Origin: Tribonema minus
Lineage: Eukaryota; Sar; Xanthophyceae; Tribonematales; Tribonemataceae
DNA length: 64,000 bases
NCBI GenBank assembly: GCA_017506865.1
Contig: JAFCMP010000170.1
Coordinates: forward strand, 1-64,000
Direction: 5' to 3'
Each line of letters starts with the position of its first letter. Position 1 is the first letter of the stretch. Shown in pieces: positions 31,946 to 43,600 of this stretch. A program made the translations under genes and the position numbers. The notes beneath the pieces were generated by a model, which searched no databases, was not told where the DNA came from, and saw nothing but the letters and a program-made list of their open reading frames with translations.

Positions 31946-34900
31946 GTTATGGGCCAGCACTGCATGTTGAAGTTGACCTGCTCCATGATGCTTAGTGGGT
32001 GTGCGGCTTCAGCAGCTGGTCACTGGCGCATCTGGTCACCGCGGCATGCCAACGCGCGTGTGGTCATCCTTATTGCAGCTCAATGGCATGGTGCGCGTCA
32101 CCCGCTACAGTGACACTGGCATACGGCCATGCCCTCCTCACCAGACGTGCCCTCTACTGAACCTGTTGTGCACCGCGCGATTGCCAAAGTTTGATTTGCT
32201 GCAGGCTCTTGTATTCTCACATGTGCAAATAGCAGCAGCTGCATATTGCAGCTGTCTTTGTGATTCGCTCAATGTAGAGCTCCGTGGCAAGTATTCCTGG
32301 CAGTGATGTGTGCCCCTGGAGGGGCTATTGTCATCGAGCAACAACTGCTGGTGGGATCATGACCGCCGTGCTGAAGTCTCATACGCCTCTTCCTGCTTGC
32401 TGTCGTGTCGCGGCGCGTGACAGCGTAATTATAGTTTGAAGTAGTACGCTGTTGGCTGCTAACATCAAAATTGTAGGCGAGGGATCCTGGAGAGGGGCCA
32501 GCGACCAGAGGTCGGCGCTCCCGAGCCTCATAGATCGTGATGCGCGCGTAATTACGTAGAATTTTTTTTATTAAAAAGGGGGGTCTAATTCTCGAGCCAT
32601 CGGGTCGATGGTGTGCGTCTGAAGCCTTGAACTTGCGAAACGCTGATCGCTCAGAAAAGTAAGCACGTGCCCGCTGCACACGGCACCTCAGAGCGCGCTG
32701 TGGCCGGAGCCGCACTGCCGCTGCTGTCGCCGACTGCCCCCACCGTACCGCCGTCATCTCATGTGGAGGCTAGCGAGAACGAAGCCTCAATCACATTGAT
32801 GCGGGCTGACACGCTGAGCGGTGTGTCACTTGAAGTAGGCTGTATAGCGTAGCGCAGTAGTAATTACAGCCTTTCGCACACATGCGTCGCTGGTTCAAAT
32901 CCGATGATCTGATGCTGCTGTTCTTTTTCTAGCAACCCCGCCCAGGGGGGGGGAGAGGTTTGCAAGTAAATTACCCTGCGCAGCGGATGCGCAGCCTACT
33001 ACATTAAATGCCAGTGTGGAGTGCTGTATGCACATACCGCTTTGAGCGCAGCTTATCTTTGGACTGACAATGATGAACTAAAACATGAACGCAACTGCAA
33101 GATCATGGCATTGGCAGCTTGCATATAATCAAAAGCAATTGCAAAAATTTTAATGGACAGGTGGACACGCCGATGATCCCGAGCCCACCCCCTCTGGGGG
33201 GTCCTGCTGGTATATTTCATGTATATAGGAGATGAGGCTACCTACCTGTGCAGCCCTTTCTGGATGCTTGGAGACGGCATCTACGGCATCACCGGTTCCT
33301 CGTCCTCCGCGGAAGCATGAGTGGCTTGACGGCTGATGCGTGTGCACTGCTCAGCTGCAGGCAAGCGCAGAGGCGCCGGCGCAGCGCAACGGCAAGCGCG
33401 CGCGCGTGGCGAAGGGAAAGAAGGCAGGCGGCGGCAAGGAAGGCGGGTACTTGTCGGGGCTGTGCATCTACGTGGTGCGGCTGGGGAGCGTCACCCGCCG
33501 CATCAGGGACGTGAGTGCCAAACCTCAACCGCAACTCCATCATCTCGAGAGATGTGCTTCACGACACTTCCTGTGTATACGTACCAGACTACTGTGACCG
33601 TTATCGTGCACGTCCGTGGTCGCAGCAGCGGTGCATTTTCAGTGCTGTGCGTCATGCGGCGTGCGTTTCTCAGAGTGTGTGTAGCCGCGCCAGAAGCAAG
33701 CTGTGCACCACACAAGGTGCTCCATGCAGCGCTGACAGCAGCGGACCTCACAGCAAAGCCAACGCCAGGTGATGAGCACCGCTGATGGCGTGCTTCGTAA
33801 CGTACGCCGCCTAACGCAATCAGTACTACCCAGTCGATGCGTTTGTTACGCATACACTGACCTGGGCATGTGCCATCAGTACCTAATCCACTCTGGGCTA
33901 CCATGCTCGGCTCACCGACAGATGCTGCTGAAGCGTGTGGCGGAGGTGGAAGCAAAACGTCACATGCCGCTGCTCTGTAGCACCATGCCTGACTTGTCGA
34001 CATGTGCTGCTGAACCGTGCGGCTGCAGCGGGCGTATATCGAAACTCCACATGCTACTGGCACCACACTCCTGACTCCACTCTGCGCCACCATGCTTGGC
34101 TCATTGACAGATGCTGCGGAAGCGTGTGGCGGATGTGAGCAGCACCGTAATCAAAGTCTGCATGCAGCTGGCACCATATCCCGATTCTACTCTGTGCTAC
34201 CATGCCCAGCTCATTGACTGCTGGCACCATATTCCCAACTCCACTCTGCGCTACATGCATGGCTCATTGACAGATGCTGCTGAACCGTGTGGTGGATGCG
34301 GGAGGCGCTGTACCCAAAACTTTCCATAACGCTGGCACCACTCTCTGGCCTGACTCCACTTTGGGCCTCTACCACGCTCCGCTCATTGACCGCTGGCACC
34401 ATATCTAAGTACTTAGAAGTATGGCATTCCTAGCTTCACTCTGTGCTACCCTTTTTGGCTCATTCACAGATGCTGCTGAACCGTGTGCTGGATGCGGGAG
34501 GCGCTGTAACAGATACGTACGACGCGGCGGCGACAACGCACGTGGTGGCAGACGCCAGCGTGCCGCGCGACGCGATACTGGCGCACGCCGGGTGGGGCGC
34601 GCACGCGGAGCGCGACAGCGTCGTCGTCGCCAGCCTCGCGTGGCTCCAGGGGTGAGCATACATCAGGAGTGGTGCAGCTTATAGTGTTTTACATGCCTGT
34701 ACTTTTAAAACTGCATGTACTATCCTGGCGCACGCCGGGTGGGGCGCGCACGCGGAGCGCAATAGCGTCGTGGTCGCCAGCGTGGCTGCAGGGGTGAGCA
34801 TACATGAGGATTCGTACAGTATATACCGGGTGTTGTATGTAGGTACTTAAAGCCGTCGTTGTCGCCAGTCTCGTGGGGCTGCAGGGGTGAGCATACGTGA

Positions 34901-37900
34901 GGAGTTTTGCAGTGTACTTCTGTTCTGTTGTACACTCATACCTGTACTTCTGTACTCTTTGTCAATTGGGCGCGAACAAACGCAGAAAGTGAAGACAAGC
35001 TTGCTACCTGCACTTGCATAGATCATTGGGAGGAAGTGTCTCAATGCGCATTGGCAATCACTTTGAATTGATGTCGCCAAATGGTATCCCCCCCGGATGC
35101 ATCTTCACGTAGCTGTCCACCCCCTTCGGACTCCGTCATTTGTGTCATGTACCTCAGAAGTATGCTCTGGAAGTGTACATGTTGTCGGCACCTGTTCAGA
35201 GGACATGTATTGGGGCTCTTGCACCACTTGAGCAGGCGCACGAAACAGACGCCGATTACATGATTCGTCACATCTGTCGGTTTCTCAGTGGGAATACATG
35301 CATGTTGCTAGTGCACCAAGCGGGCTTTTCACGTTGTACACCGAGCCATCAGTTCTTTGAATGAATGTACGGGTCTGGCACCCACAGTCACTGAAGATGT
35401 GCAGTGGCTTCAAGCCGCTACCTGGTGGCGGCTCGCATTACTGCTCTTGACGAAGAGCCGCTGTACTATAACATTGACGCACAAACCTACATGCTGCAGG
35501 GGGCAATTATTACGGCAAAAAGGTCAGGGGTTCTAGTTTGAGTGCCCCGCGTCTGTTTGCATTTATGAACACACCGAGAATCGCGCAGCACCACTTTTTC
35601 GCTGCTGCAGCGTCAAAGTCTGTACCCCCAGCCCGCGCTGCGCTCGCTCCGCAGGTGCCTCGCAGAGCGCGCGCTGCTGCCGCTGCGCACGGACATCATA
35701 TGCGGCCCCGGCGCCTACGTCCTCCCGAGCCAGTTGAGGCTAACTGCAGTGCCTGTATCCACACACGAGCACCACGCAATAGCACCCCGAACGCGCCGCA
35801 ACGACGGCAAAACCCTGCGCTGCGCTCGCTCTGCAGGTGCCTTGCGGAGCGCGCGTTGCTGCCGCTGCTCACGGAGAACATCATATGCAGTCCCGGCGCC
35901 TACGTCCCCCCCGAGCCGGAGCCCGCGCCCGCGGCCGCGGCGGAGGCGGTGGCGCGGGCCATGGCTGCGGTGGATGCTCAGCACGGGGGCATTCCCCCCC
36001 GGCCCGACGCCGCCCCGCCGGAAAACGATGGCGGCGCGGGCTACGGCAAGACCAAGCTTGCCTGCCAGAGGAAGGCGAGTGACGCGCGTGACGTCTGGGT
36101 GCATTGTTGTACTTGTGCGCATCTTATGTGTGCGCATGTGTCAAAGTACCCAGCGGAAGGCGAGTAACGCGCGTGACGTCGCAGTGTGATATCGTTTATG
36201 TGTGCGTGGTGCGATGTGTTGAAGTACGGCATCACACAGGATGCTGGGAAGTGTGAGGTGATGCGGCTGATTTGTTGTGAGCGACATAACCTGAGCGTTG
36301 CTGCTTGCGCGCGTTGCACATGCCATCAGCTGTATACCAGCCTCTTGAAGCCACCGGGGAGGTGATGCGGCTGATTTACTTGTGAGCAACATAAGCTGAG
36401 CGTTGCTGCGTTCGCGCGTTGCTGATCCCCGTGCTGCAGGGGAAGGGCGCGGAGAAGCCCAACAAGTTCATTGCGGACGTGCTCAGCGAGGTGAGAGGCA
36501 AATCGCAATGTTCAGGACTACCTAGTGTCATGTGTGTAGGAAAATCGGTCTGGGGTTAGGGTTGGGGTGACTGGTGCACATACTTTGAAGTATCGATTTC
36601 TGCCGGTTGTTGGGGCCCGCGGTGATGTAGCGCGGCGCCACGGCAATTTCTCACAATCTTGCATTCAAGCACCTTACTCACACCTTAAACTCAGTCAAGT
36701 CCCATGATTTGAGCAGCTCAGGACTGTGCAGTACGTGACGCGGGGCACACAAGCGCTTCCTCAAGATAAGGCTGCTAGGGTCAGTGCGGTTAGGGTTTGC
36801 GTTACGCGCCTAGCCGCCCCAAACTCGTCAGTCGCTCTGTGTCTACGTACTCTCCCCCTTCATGCGTATGGAGGCTTTGTAATTAGGCGTACCGCATCCG
36901 CACCCAATGCAAGGGCAACAGAACACACAGCGTTTATTGCACCGTCATTCTGAAGCTGATGGCAAGTGGTCTGACGTATCGCATCCGCACCTAGTTGCAA
37001 GGGCCACATCAACACTGTGTGAGTCTCGCCCTCATGTGGAGCTGACGGCAAAGACCAGCTCATACTTACGTGCAAGGTTGCATCGCGTAGACGCGGTAGA
37101 TTCCGCACTGGTGATGCGAGCAGCGATGCTCGTTTCCTAGACAGATTCCTGATTTGAGGAGTGTCACGCATGCTTTCCTGCCTATGGCTCGTGTTTTGTG
37201 AACAATCTGCACTGACACACACGAGCCGCGCCATTTGCACTTGCGGAACTCCTATCTTTGCATTTTACTGCGGCATGAGCACTGCAGCAGCAGCAGCAGC
37301 AGCAGCAAACTTAGTGACTTCAACAAGTGCTGGTATTGTGAGTCTTCAAGTGATGGTGCGTTGCCCGAGGCTTGTGCTTTTAGAAGTGTCCTTGCCCAAT
37401 TTGCAGTCGTTTCTGACATGAGTTGCTGTATGACATGAATCGCTGCTGTATCAGGTGGCAGAGCTGTACAAGAGCAACGGTGCCGAAATGTTCAGGTGAG
37501 CTTCTTGTAGCCGGATACAGATACAAAGTTGGAGAGAGAAACGCTGTTGTTGCTGTTGCGGGAGCTTACTGCTGTGCCTGGTCCGCGCGGCAGCGCCGCC
37601 GCTGCCTTGAGCAATGTCTATCATCATCCCGTCAACAGGCGCGGACAAGGCTCCAGATCCTGGTGGTGTCACCGACACTGGGTATTTCAGCGCTGGTATC
37701 ACGGGCATGCACTCGCTTACCACAGCCGTCTGCAGGAGCCGCTGCAGCTATGCGTCGCCGCTTCAGATTGGGGTGGGCTTCAGATTCGCGAACTGGGTTG
37801 GCATCAAGGTCGGGGGTTGGTAGGGCGGCGGCGGCATTGGCATCGGGGTAGGGAGTGAGCTGGGATTGGACTAGGTCGTTGCATAGTTACAGAGCGCCAA

Positions 37901-40618
37901 CCATGTTGACTTGTTACCATACTCCAGCTTTCAACGGTCGAACTTTGCGGCGCGTTCTTGGCGCACACACAGGCAAACCTGGCTGTATCAGCTACTTGTT
38001 GCGTTGGGCGTATTGACGGTTTGCCCAGTGAGTTTTAGTCGACCCTGCCGTCAATCACAACCCTACTTGCCTCACCCTCAAGCTAGTGCCATAACCCCAT
38101 CGCACCGAGCCTCTTGCCCGTAATCGGTCACCTACCCCACCGCTCGATGCGGTTCCTTGTGGACGGTGGCAGCCGATGCTCGTATGGAACTGTAAATGCC
38201 CGTGAAAACGCCTTTTCCACACGTGCAAATCTGCAACTGTGCGCAGCATGTCCATGGACTGCAGCAAAGTGAAGCGGCTGTTAGGCAAGCATTCAAGCTC
38301 ACCCTTAACCCCATCTTTAACCTCCACACCTTCCCGGTCGTGACACATGGCGCTCCAATATGGCCACGACGAGTGTCGTGTTGGCCCTGTGTCGGTACTA
38401 TGCTCACACTGGGCAATCGGGACAGGTGGTGCACCTCTTCAGCCGCGGCGACCGACGTGTTGGGCGTTGCAGCGCCCCTACCGGCTTTGCCGCGGCCCCA
38501 CAAACCCTAACATTCACCCTTACCCTTCCGCGTACTTCGGTCGTGACAGGTGGCGCTCCTATTCGGCCGCGGCGACCGTCGTGTCGGGCGGTGCGGCGGC
38601 CCTACCGGCTTTAAGACGGCCTTACTAAGCCTGACCTTAACCCTCACCCTGCTGTAATTCCGGTTGGGACAGGTGACATTCCTATCGACCGTCGTATCGG
38701 GCGTTGTGGCGGCCCTACCAGCTTTGTGGCGGCCGTATTAATCCCCTAACCCTCACCCTTGCTGTAACTCTGGTCGGGACAGGTGGCACTCCTATCGACC
38801 GTCGTGTCGGGCGTTTTGGCGGCCCTACCGGCTTTGCAGCGTCTCCACAAACCCTAACCCTAACCCTTACACTTACCCTCTTGGTACTTCGGTCGTGACA
38901 GGTGGCGCTCCTATCAACCGCTGTGTCGGGCGTTGTGGCGGCCCTACTAACCCTCACCCTAACCCTTACCCTTCGTCTTACTCCGGTCGTGACAGGTGGC
39001 GCTCCTATTCAGCCGCGGCGACCGTCGTGTCGGGCTTCAAGCGGCCGCTCAAGACGGCCGAGGACCTGCGCGGCGTGCGCGGCCTCGGAGCTAAGATGGT
39101 GCAGGTCAGGCCGAGAAGTATGGACTTCAAGTACATCTTGAAGTAGGTGTATGTTAATTGCACTGCGGCAAGTGTTGGCACGCCGCGGGCTCAGAGCTAA
39201 GATGGTGCAGGTCAGGCCCGGAAGTTTGTACTTCAAGTACTTCTTGAAGTAGTGTACTTCTGAAGTATGTTCATTGTAGCACTGCGGCGAGTGCCGGCAT
39301 GCTGCGGCCTTGGAGCCAAGATGGTGCAGGTCAGGCCCAGAAAACATCTACTTCAAGTACTTCTTGAAGTATTGTTGCTTCAGCAAAGCTGCGAGCGTCG
39401 TAGGCGCTGTCACATGCGTCGCAGCAGCGCTTTGCCACTGTGGTTTACTGCAAATTTCGCTGCGGCATGTGATGACCACAGTGTGAGCCAAGGCACTTTC
39501 TTTCAAATTGGAAATCACTACCTGTCACAGACTGCCTTGCCTCTTGCCATCCCCCACAAATGTTGTGCTCAGCTCGCGCCGGTTCCTGACAGCAGTGAGG
39601 AGCTCGAGTTCGCACACTGTAATGCAAGTGACCTGCTGCCACTCAGACTCTGACTCCTGTACGACTCGCTGCAGAACATCGCCGAGATCATCGAGACGGG
39701 AGACCTCGAGCTGAAGCACGCCCTCCTGGCGCAGGTACGCTAGCCCCACTGTCTGCAACGCTGAGACACCCCGCTGTAACGATGCCACGCCGTTCTTCAT
39801 GCATCTCAACAGCATTGCATAGAAAGCTTTGTCGTGGATGAGTACGAGTCATTCAAAACGACTCACTTGAACCACAGCAAACAGAGTCCAAAGCAAGTGG
39901 ATGCATTCTCGAAAGAACGCATTCTTAGTGCTTGCGCGAGAGCAGGCCCTGCCTATACTCCCACTACAGGGCGCAGTTTATGCTGATTCGGGGGCGGTGC
40001 GCCCAGCTCACAGTGGTGGATGATTTTGGAGACGCATCATTCGCGCTATCAGACGCTCTGAGCACTGCAGCAGCCAGTTTATTCATTTTTTTTACGAGAC
40101 ATTGTGCCAGGGGAGCCCTGGTCCAGCGCGGCGGCAACAACAGGAGCGGATGAAGAGAACCGTGTCGATTTTACGCGTATCGGGCGCTGCGTACATTGAA
40201 GCAATCAGGGGGCCTCTGCGATGCGGGTGCCCTGCATGCGTCGCCCCCGCCGACACCGGCGATGATTTCCGACACGGCCCATGAATGCGCGCTGGATGAA
40301 AGGAACTTCGCTACACGCTCATTCTCTGAGCCATGCCATGCGGCACCGATTAGAATGGCTGACGGCATGCAGAGAGCTGTCAATGCCTATCATGCTGGCT
40401 CCACATATGTCACAATGGCACAGCGTGAGCGTACGCGTCTGCCGCGCCACCAACGCGTCAACCCCCCCCCCCCCCCCGCGCGCAGCTGAAGCCGATGAAA
40501 GACCTTGGATGAACAAGAATATTCTTCATGTTCATTTCTGATCGTGCTCATTTCTGAGCATGCTCATTTCTGTTGGCATGGCGAGCGCACGCTGCACCAC
40601 CAATGCCTCAAATGAACG

Positions 40619-40653
<35 letters not shown>

Positions 40654-43600
40654 GCAGCTGAAGCCAACCAAGGACCTGTGCGGCGTGTGGGGCCTCTGAG
40701 CCATGCCATGCGGCACGCACCTACTGCACCACCACCGTCTCATTCGAATGCCCCCCCCCCCAACCAACGAATCTCCCCCCCCCCCTCCCACGCCCCCGCA
40801 GCTGAAGCCGATGAAGGACCTGTGCGGCGTGTGGGGCCTTGGGCCGATGACGGCCAAGAAGCTCATTGAGATGGGCATCACGTCGATACCGGAGCTGCGC
40901 CGCCGCGCTGCGGAGGACCGCGCCAAGAGCCTGCTCACGCACCAGCAGGCCATAGGTGAGCGCATGATGCTTTCTCTCGCGCACAGTTTACATGTTGTTT
41001 GTGATTCCATTTGTGCGTGGCAAAACGGCCGAGGTGCTGGTACCTCTGAGCTGGGCATTGCAGGAGGGCGCGCCAAGTGCCCGCTTACGCACCAGCAAGC
41101 CATAGGTGAGCGCACGAGCGCCGCTGCCTCCTTTCACGCACAGATTACGTGTTTATTTGTGAGTCCGTAGGCGCGTGACATCGCACCGAAATGGCCGAGG
41201 TAGTGGTACCTTTAGATGGGCTTGACAGCCAACCGCGCCGAAATCCTGCTCACGCACCAGCACGCCATAGGTGAGGGCACGAGCGCCGCCGGCGTCTCTT
41301 TTCGCGCACACCTTTGTGCTTTTGTGAGTCCGTGAGTGCATGGCGGAAGCAGTGCCTGAACGCTGCGCACATCACTTGGACTTTGTTTGCCAGTACTGGC
41401 GGGCATCGCAACATGACAATTGACCTGGGGCTGTGCACGGCGCCCGCAGGGCTGCTCAAAACAGCGCACATAGGTGGACACACAGCGTGCGTCTGCCGTA
41501 CTCGACATGTGCACTCGTTCAAATACCCTCAGAGTGGCTCAATCACACTTACCAATTCCAGACTCTGCAACACAGTGCTCTCAAGCCGATTTTCCTTGAC
41601 GCCTATTGTGGTGATGTTTGCGGCAGTTCTCTGCGTTGGTGGGCACTGTGACAACACACAGAGTGCCTGCCGTGCGCGAGACGTGCATTCTTTGTGCTGA
41701 TCCTGGAAGAAGCACGGTGACGTGTTGTGGAATATGACAGTTCCCTCGCAGCACGCGGGCCGCTTGCTTTTTACGTTGCGACAACGCGTAGCCGCACGCC
41801 GCCCTCCCCATGCAACCTCTGCATCGCTTCGTCGGCCGTGCGCTGCGAAAACGGTGATGTGTGCGCATGACATCCGTATGGCGTCACAAGGAGTAGCCAC
41901 CGGCGTATCTGACGGCGGAAATGCAGCCTCTCTTGCACACACAGGACGCGCGCCTGTACGCACTGCGATCACACGTGGCTGCACGCCGCCCTCGCAGTCT
42001 CTGCGTCAATTCTCTCCATCTGCCGCTCGCTGTAAGCCAGGGCTGCGCTACTACGAGGAGCTGCAGCAGCGCATGCAGAGGGACGAGGCGACGGCCATTG
42101 TCGGCGTCGTCAGCGCCGCCGTCCAAAAGCTCTGCCCAGGTAAAGTGTCACTGTCAGGTTGACTGCCTGCTGTCTGGTGTTCTATGGCACGTGCGTCAGC
42201 GCGCGCAAGTACCTTCTACTCTGAAGTATCACTTACAGTCTTCATAATTTCCATCGTCGAGCAACAGCCATCGTCAGCGTCGTGAGTGCCACCGCCCGGA
42301 AGCTGTGCCCAGGTGCAGCTTCAAACAGCTGTAACTGTCAGATTCCCCGCCAGAAGTCTGGTTTACCACGGCGACGTGCGTCAGCGCGCCACAAATATCT
42401 TCTTATTCGAAGTAGCAGTATCACTCACGGTCTTCATCACTTTTATGAGTGTTGTTGTGGCCGTTTTGTCACAGCGGCGTGAGCGCCACCGTCCAGAAGC
42501 TGTGCCCAGGCAGTTTTAAACGCTTGTAACTCTCAGATTCCCTGCCGGAAGTCTGGTTTATTACGACGCCGTGCATCAGCTCGCCGCAAATATCTTCTAC
42601 TTCGAAGTAGAAAAATCACTTGCGGTCTTCATCATTTTTCTAAATGTTTTGGCTGTTTCTGTCAAGCAATAGCCATTGGCGGCGTCGTGAGCGCCGCCGT
42701 TCAGAAGCTGTACCCAGGTGCAGTTTCAAACAGCTGTAACGTTTTTGTCAGATTGCCTGCCGGCTGTCTGGTTTGCTACGTCAGCGCATGTCAGCGCACC
42801 GCATTTCGTCTGGGTCGTATCTCTACGGCCGACGCTACCGCACACTGCAGTTCAGCTGAGTCGGACCTTTTCATCAACCGCAGCCGTCTCCATCACTTTT
42901 TTTCCATGTTGTGGCCATTGTCACCAAACGACGGGCGCCATCGGCGTCGTGAGCGCCGCCACCCTTGCGCCGTGTTCTGATGCGTTTTGACTTAGGGTTA
43001 GGGTCAGGGCAGCATGCCCATGTATTCTCTTTACGATCATATTCTGCAAAAAAAACCTACAGTTTTGATACATGGTGAAAACGTCATAGATGTACCTGGA
43101 CGGGTGTAGCATTTATTTCGTGGAGTTCGTGCTTTTACTGGTTTATTCACTGTTGCCTCCTGGCTGTGGGGTCCCACGTGGCATTTCACCTGGGTCGTAC
43201 TTCTCATCAGTGCAGCCATTTTTGCATTTTTGGCACATCATCAAGAGCCCGAGTCATGATAAGGTTGTGACGGCACATATGCCGTTTTCACCTGCCCTTG
43301 TTATGCTTACATACCCTTTGCCACCCTCGCCCGCAGGCGCGGGGTGCATCGCCATGGGGTCCTACCGCCGAGGCAAAGAGACGTGCGGTGAGTAAAACCA
43401 CCGTAAATGATGAAAGCAGTGAACATACTGCAGCATTGGAAGCCGATAAATGCCATTGCATATTTTCTAAACGGCTTGCGCCACTCTTCATTTTTCAAAA
43501 GCATGCTTTGTGGCTTGAGCAGCCACGATGACGACTGCAAGAAGTCATGGACAGTCTGGTGTCAACTCTTGAGCACATAGATGAGTAGACTAATATGCTC

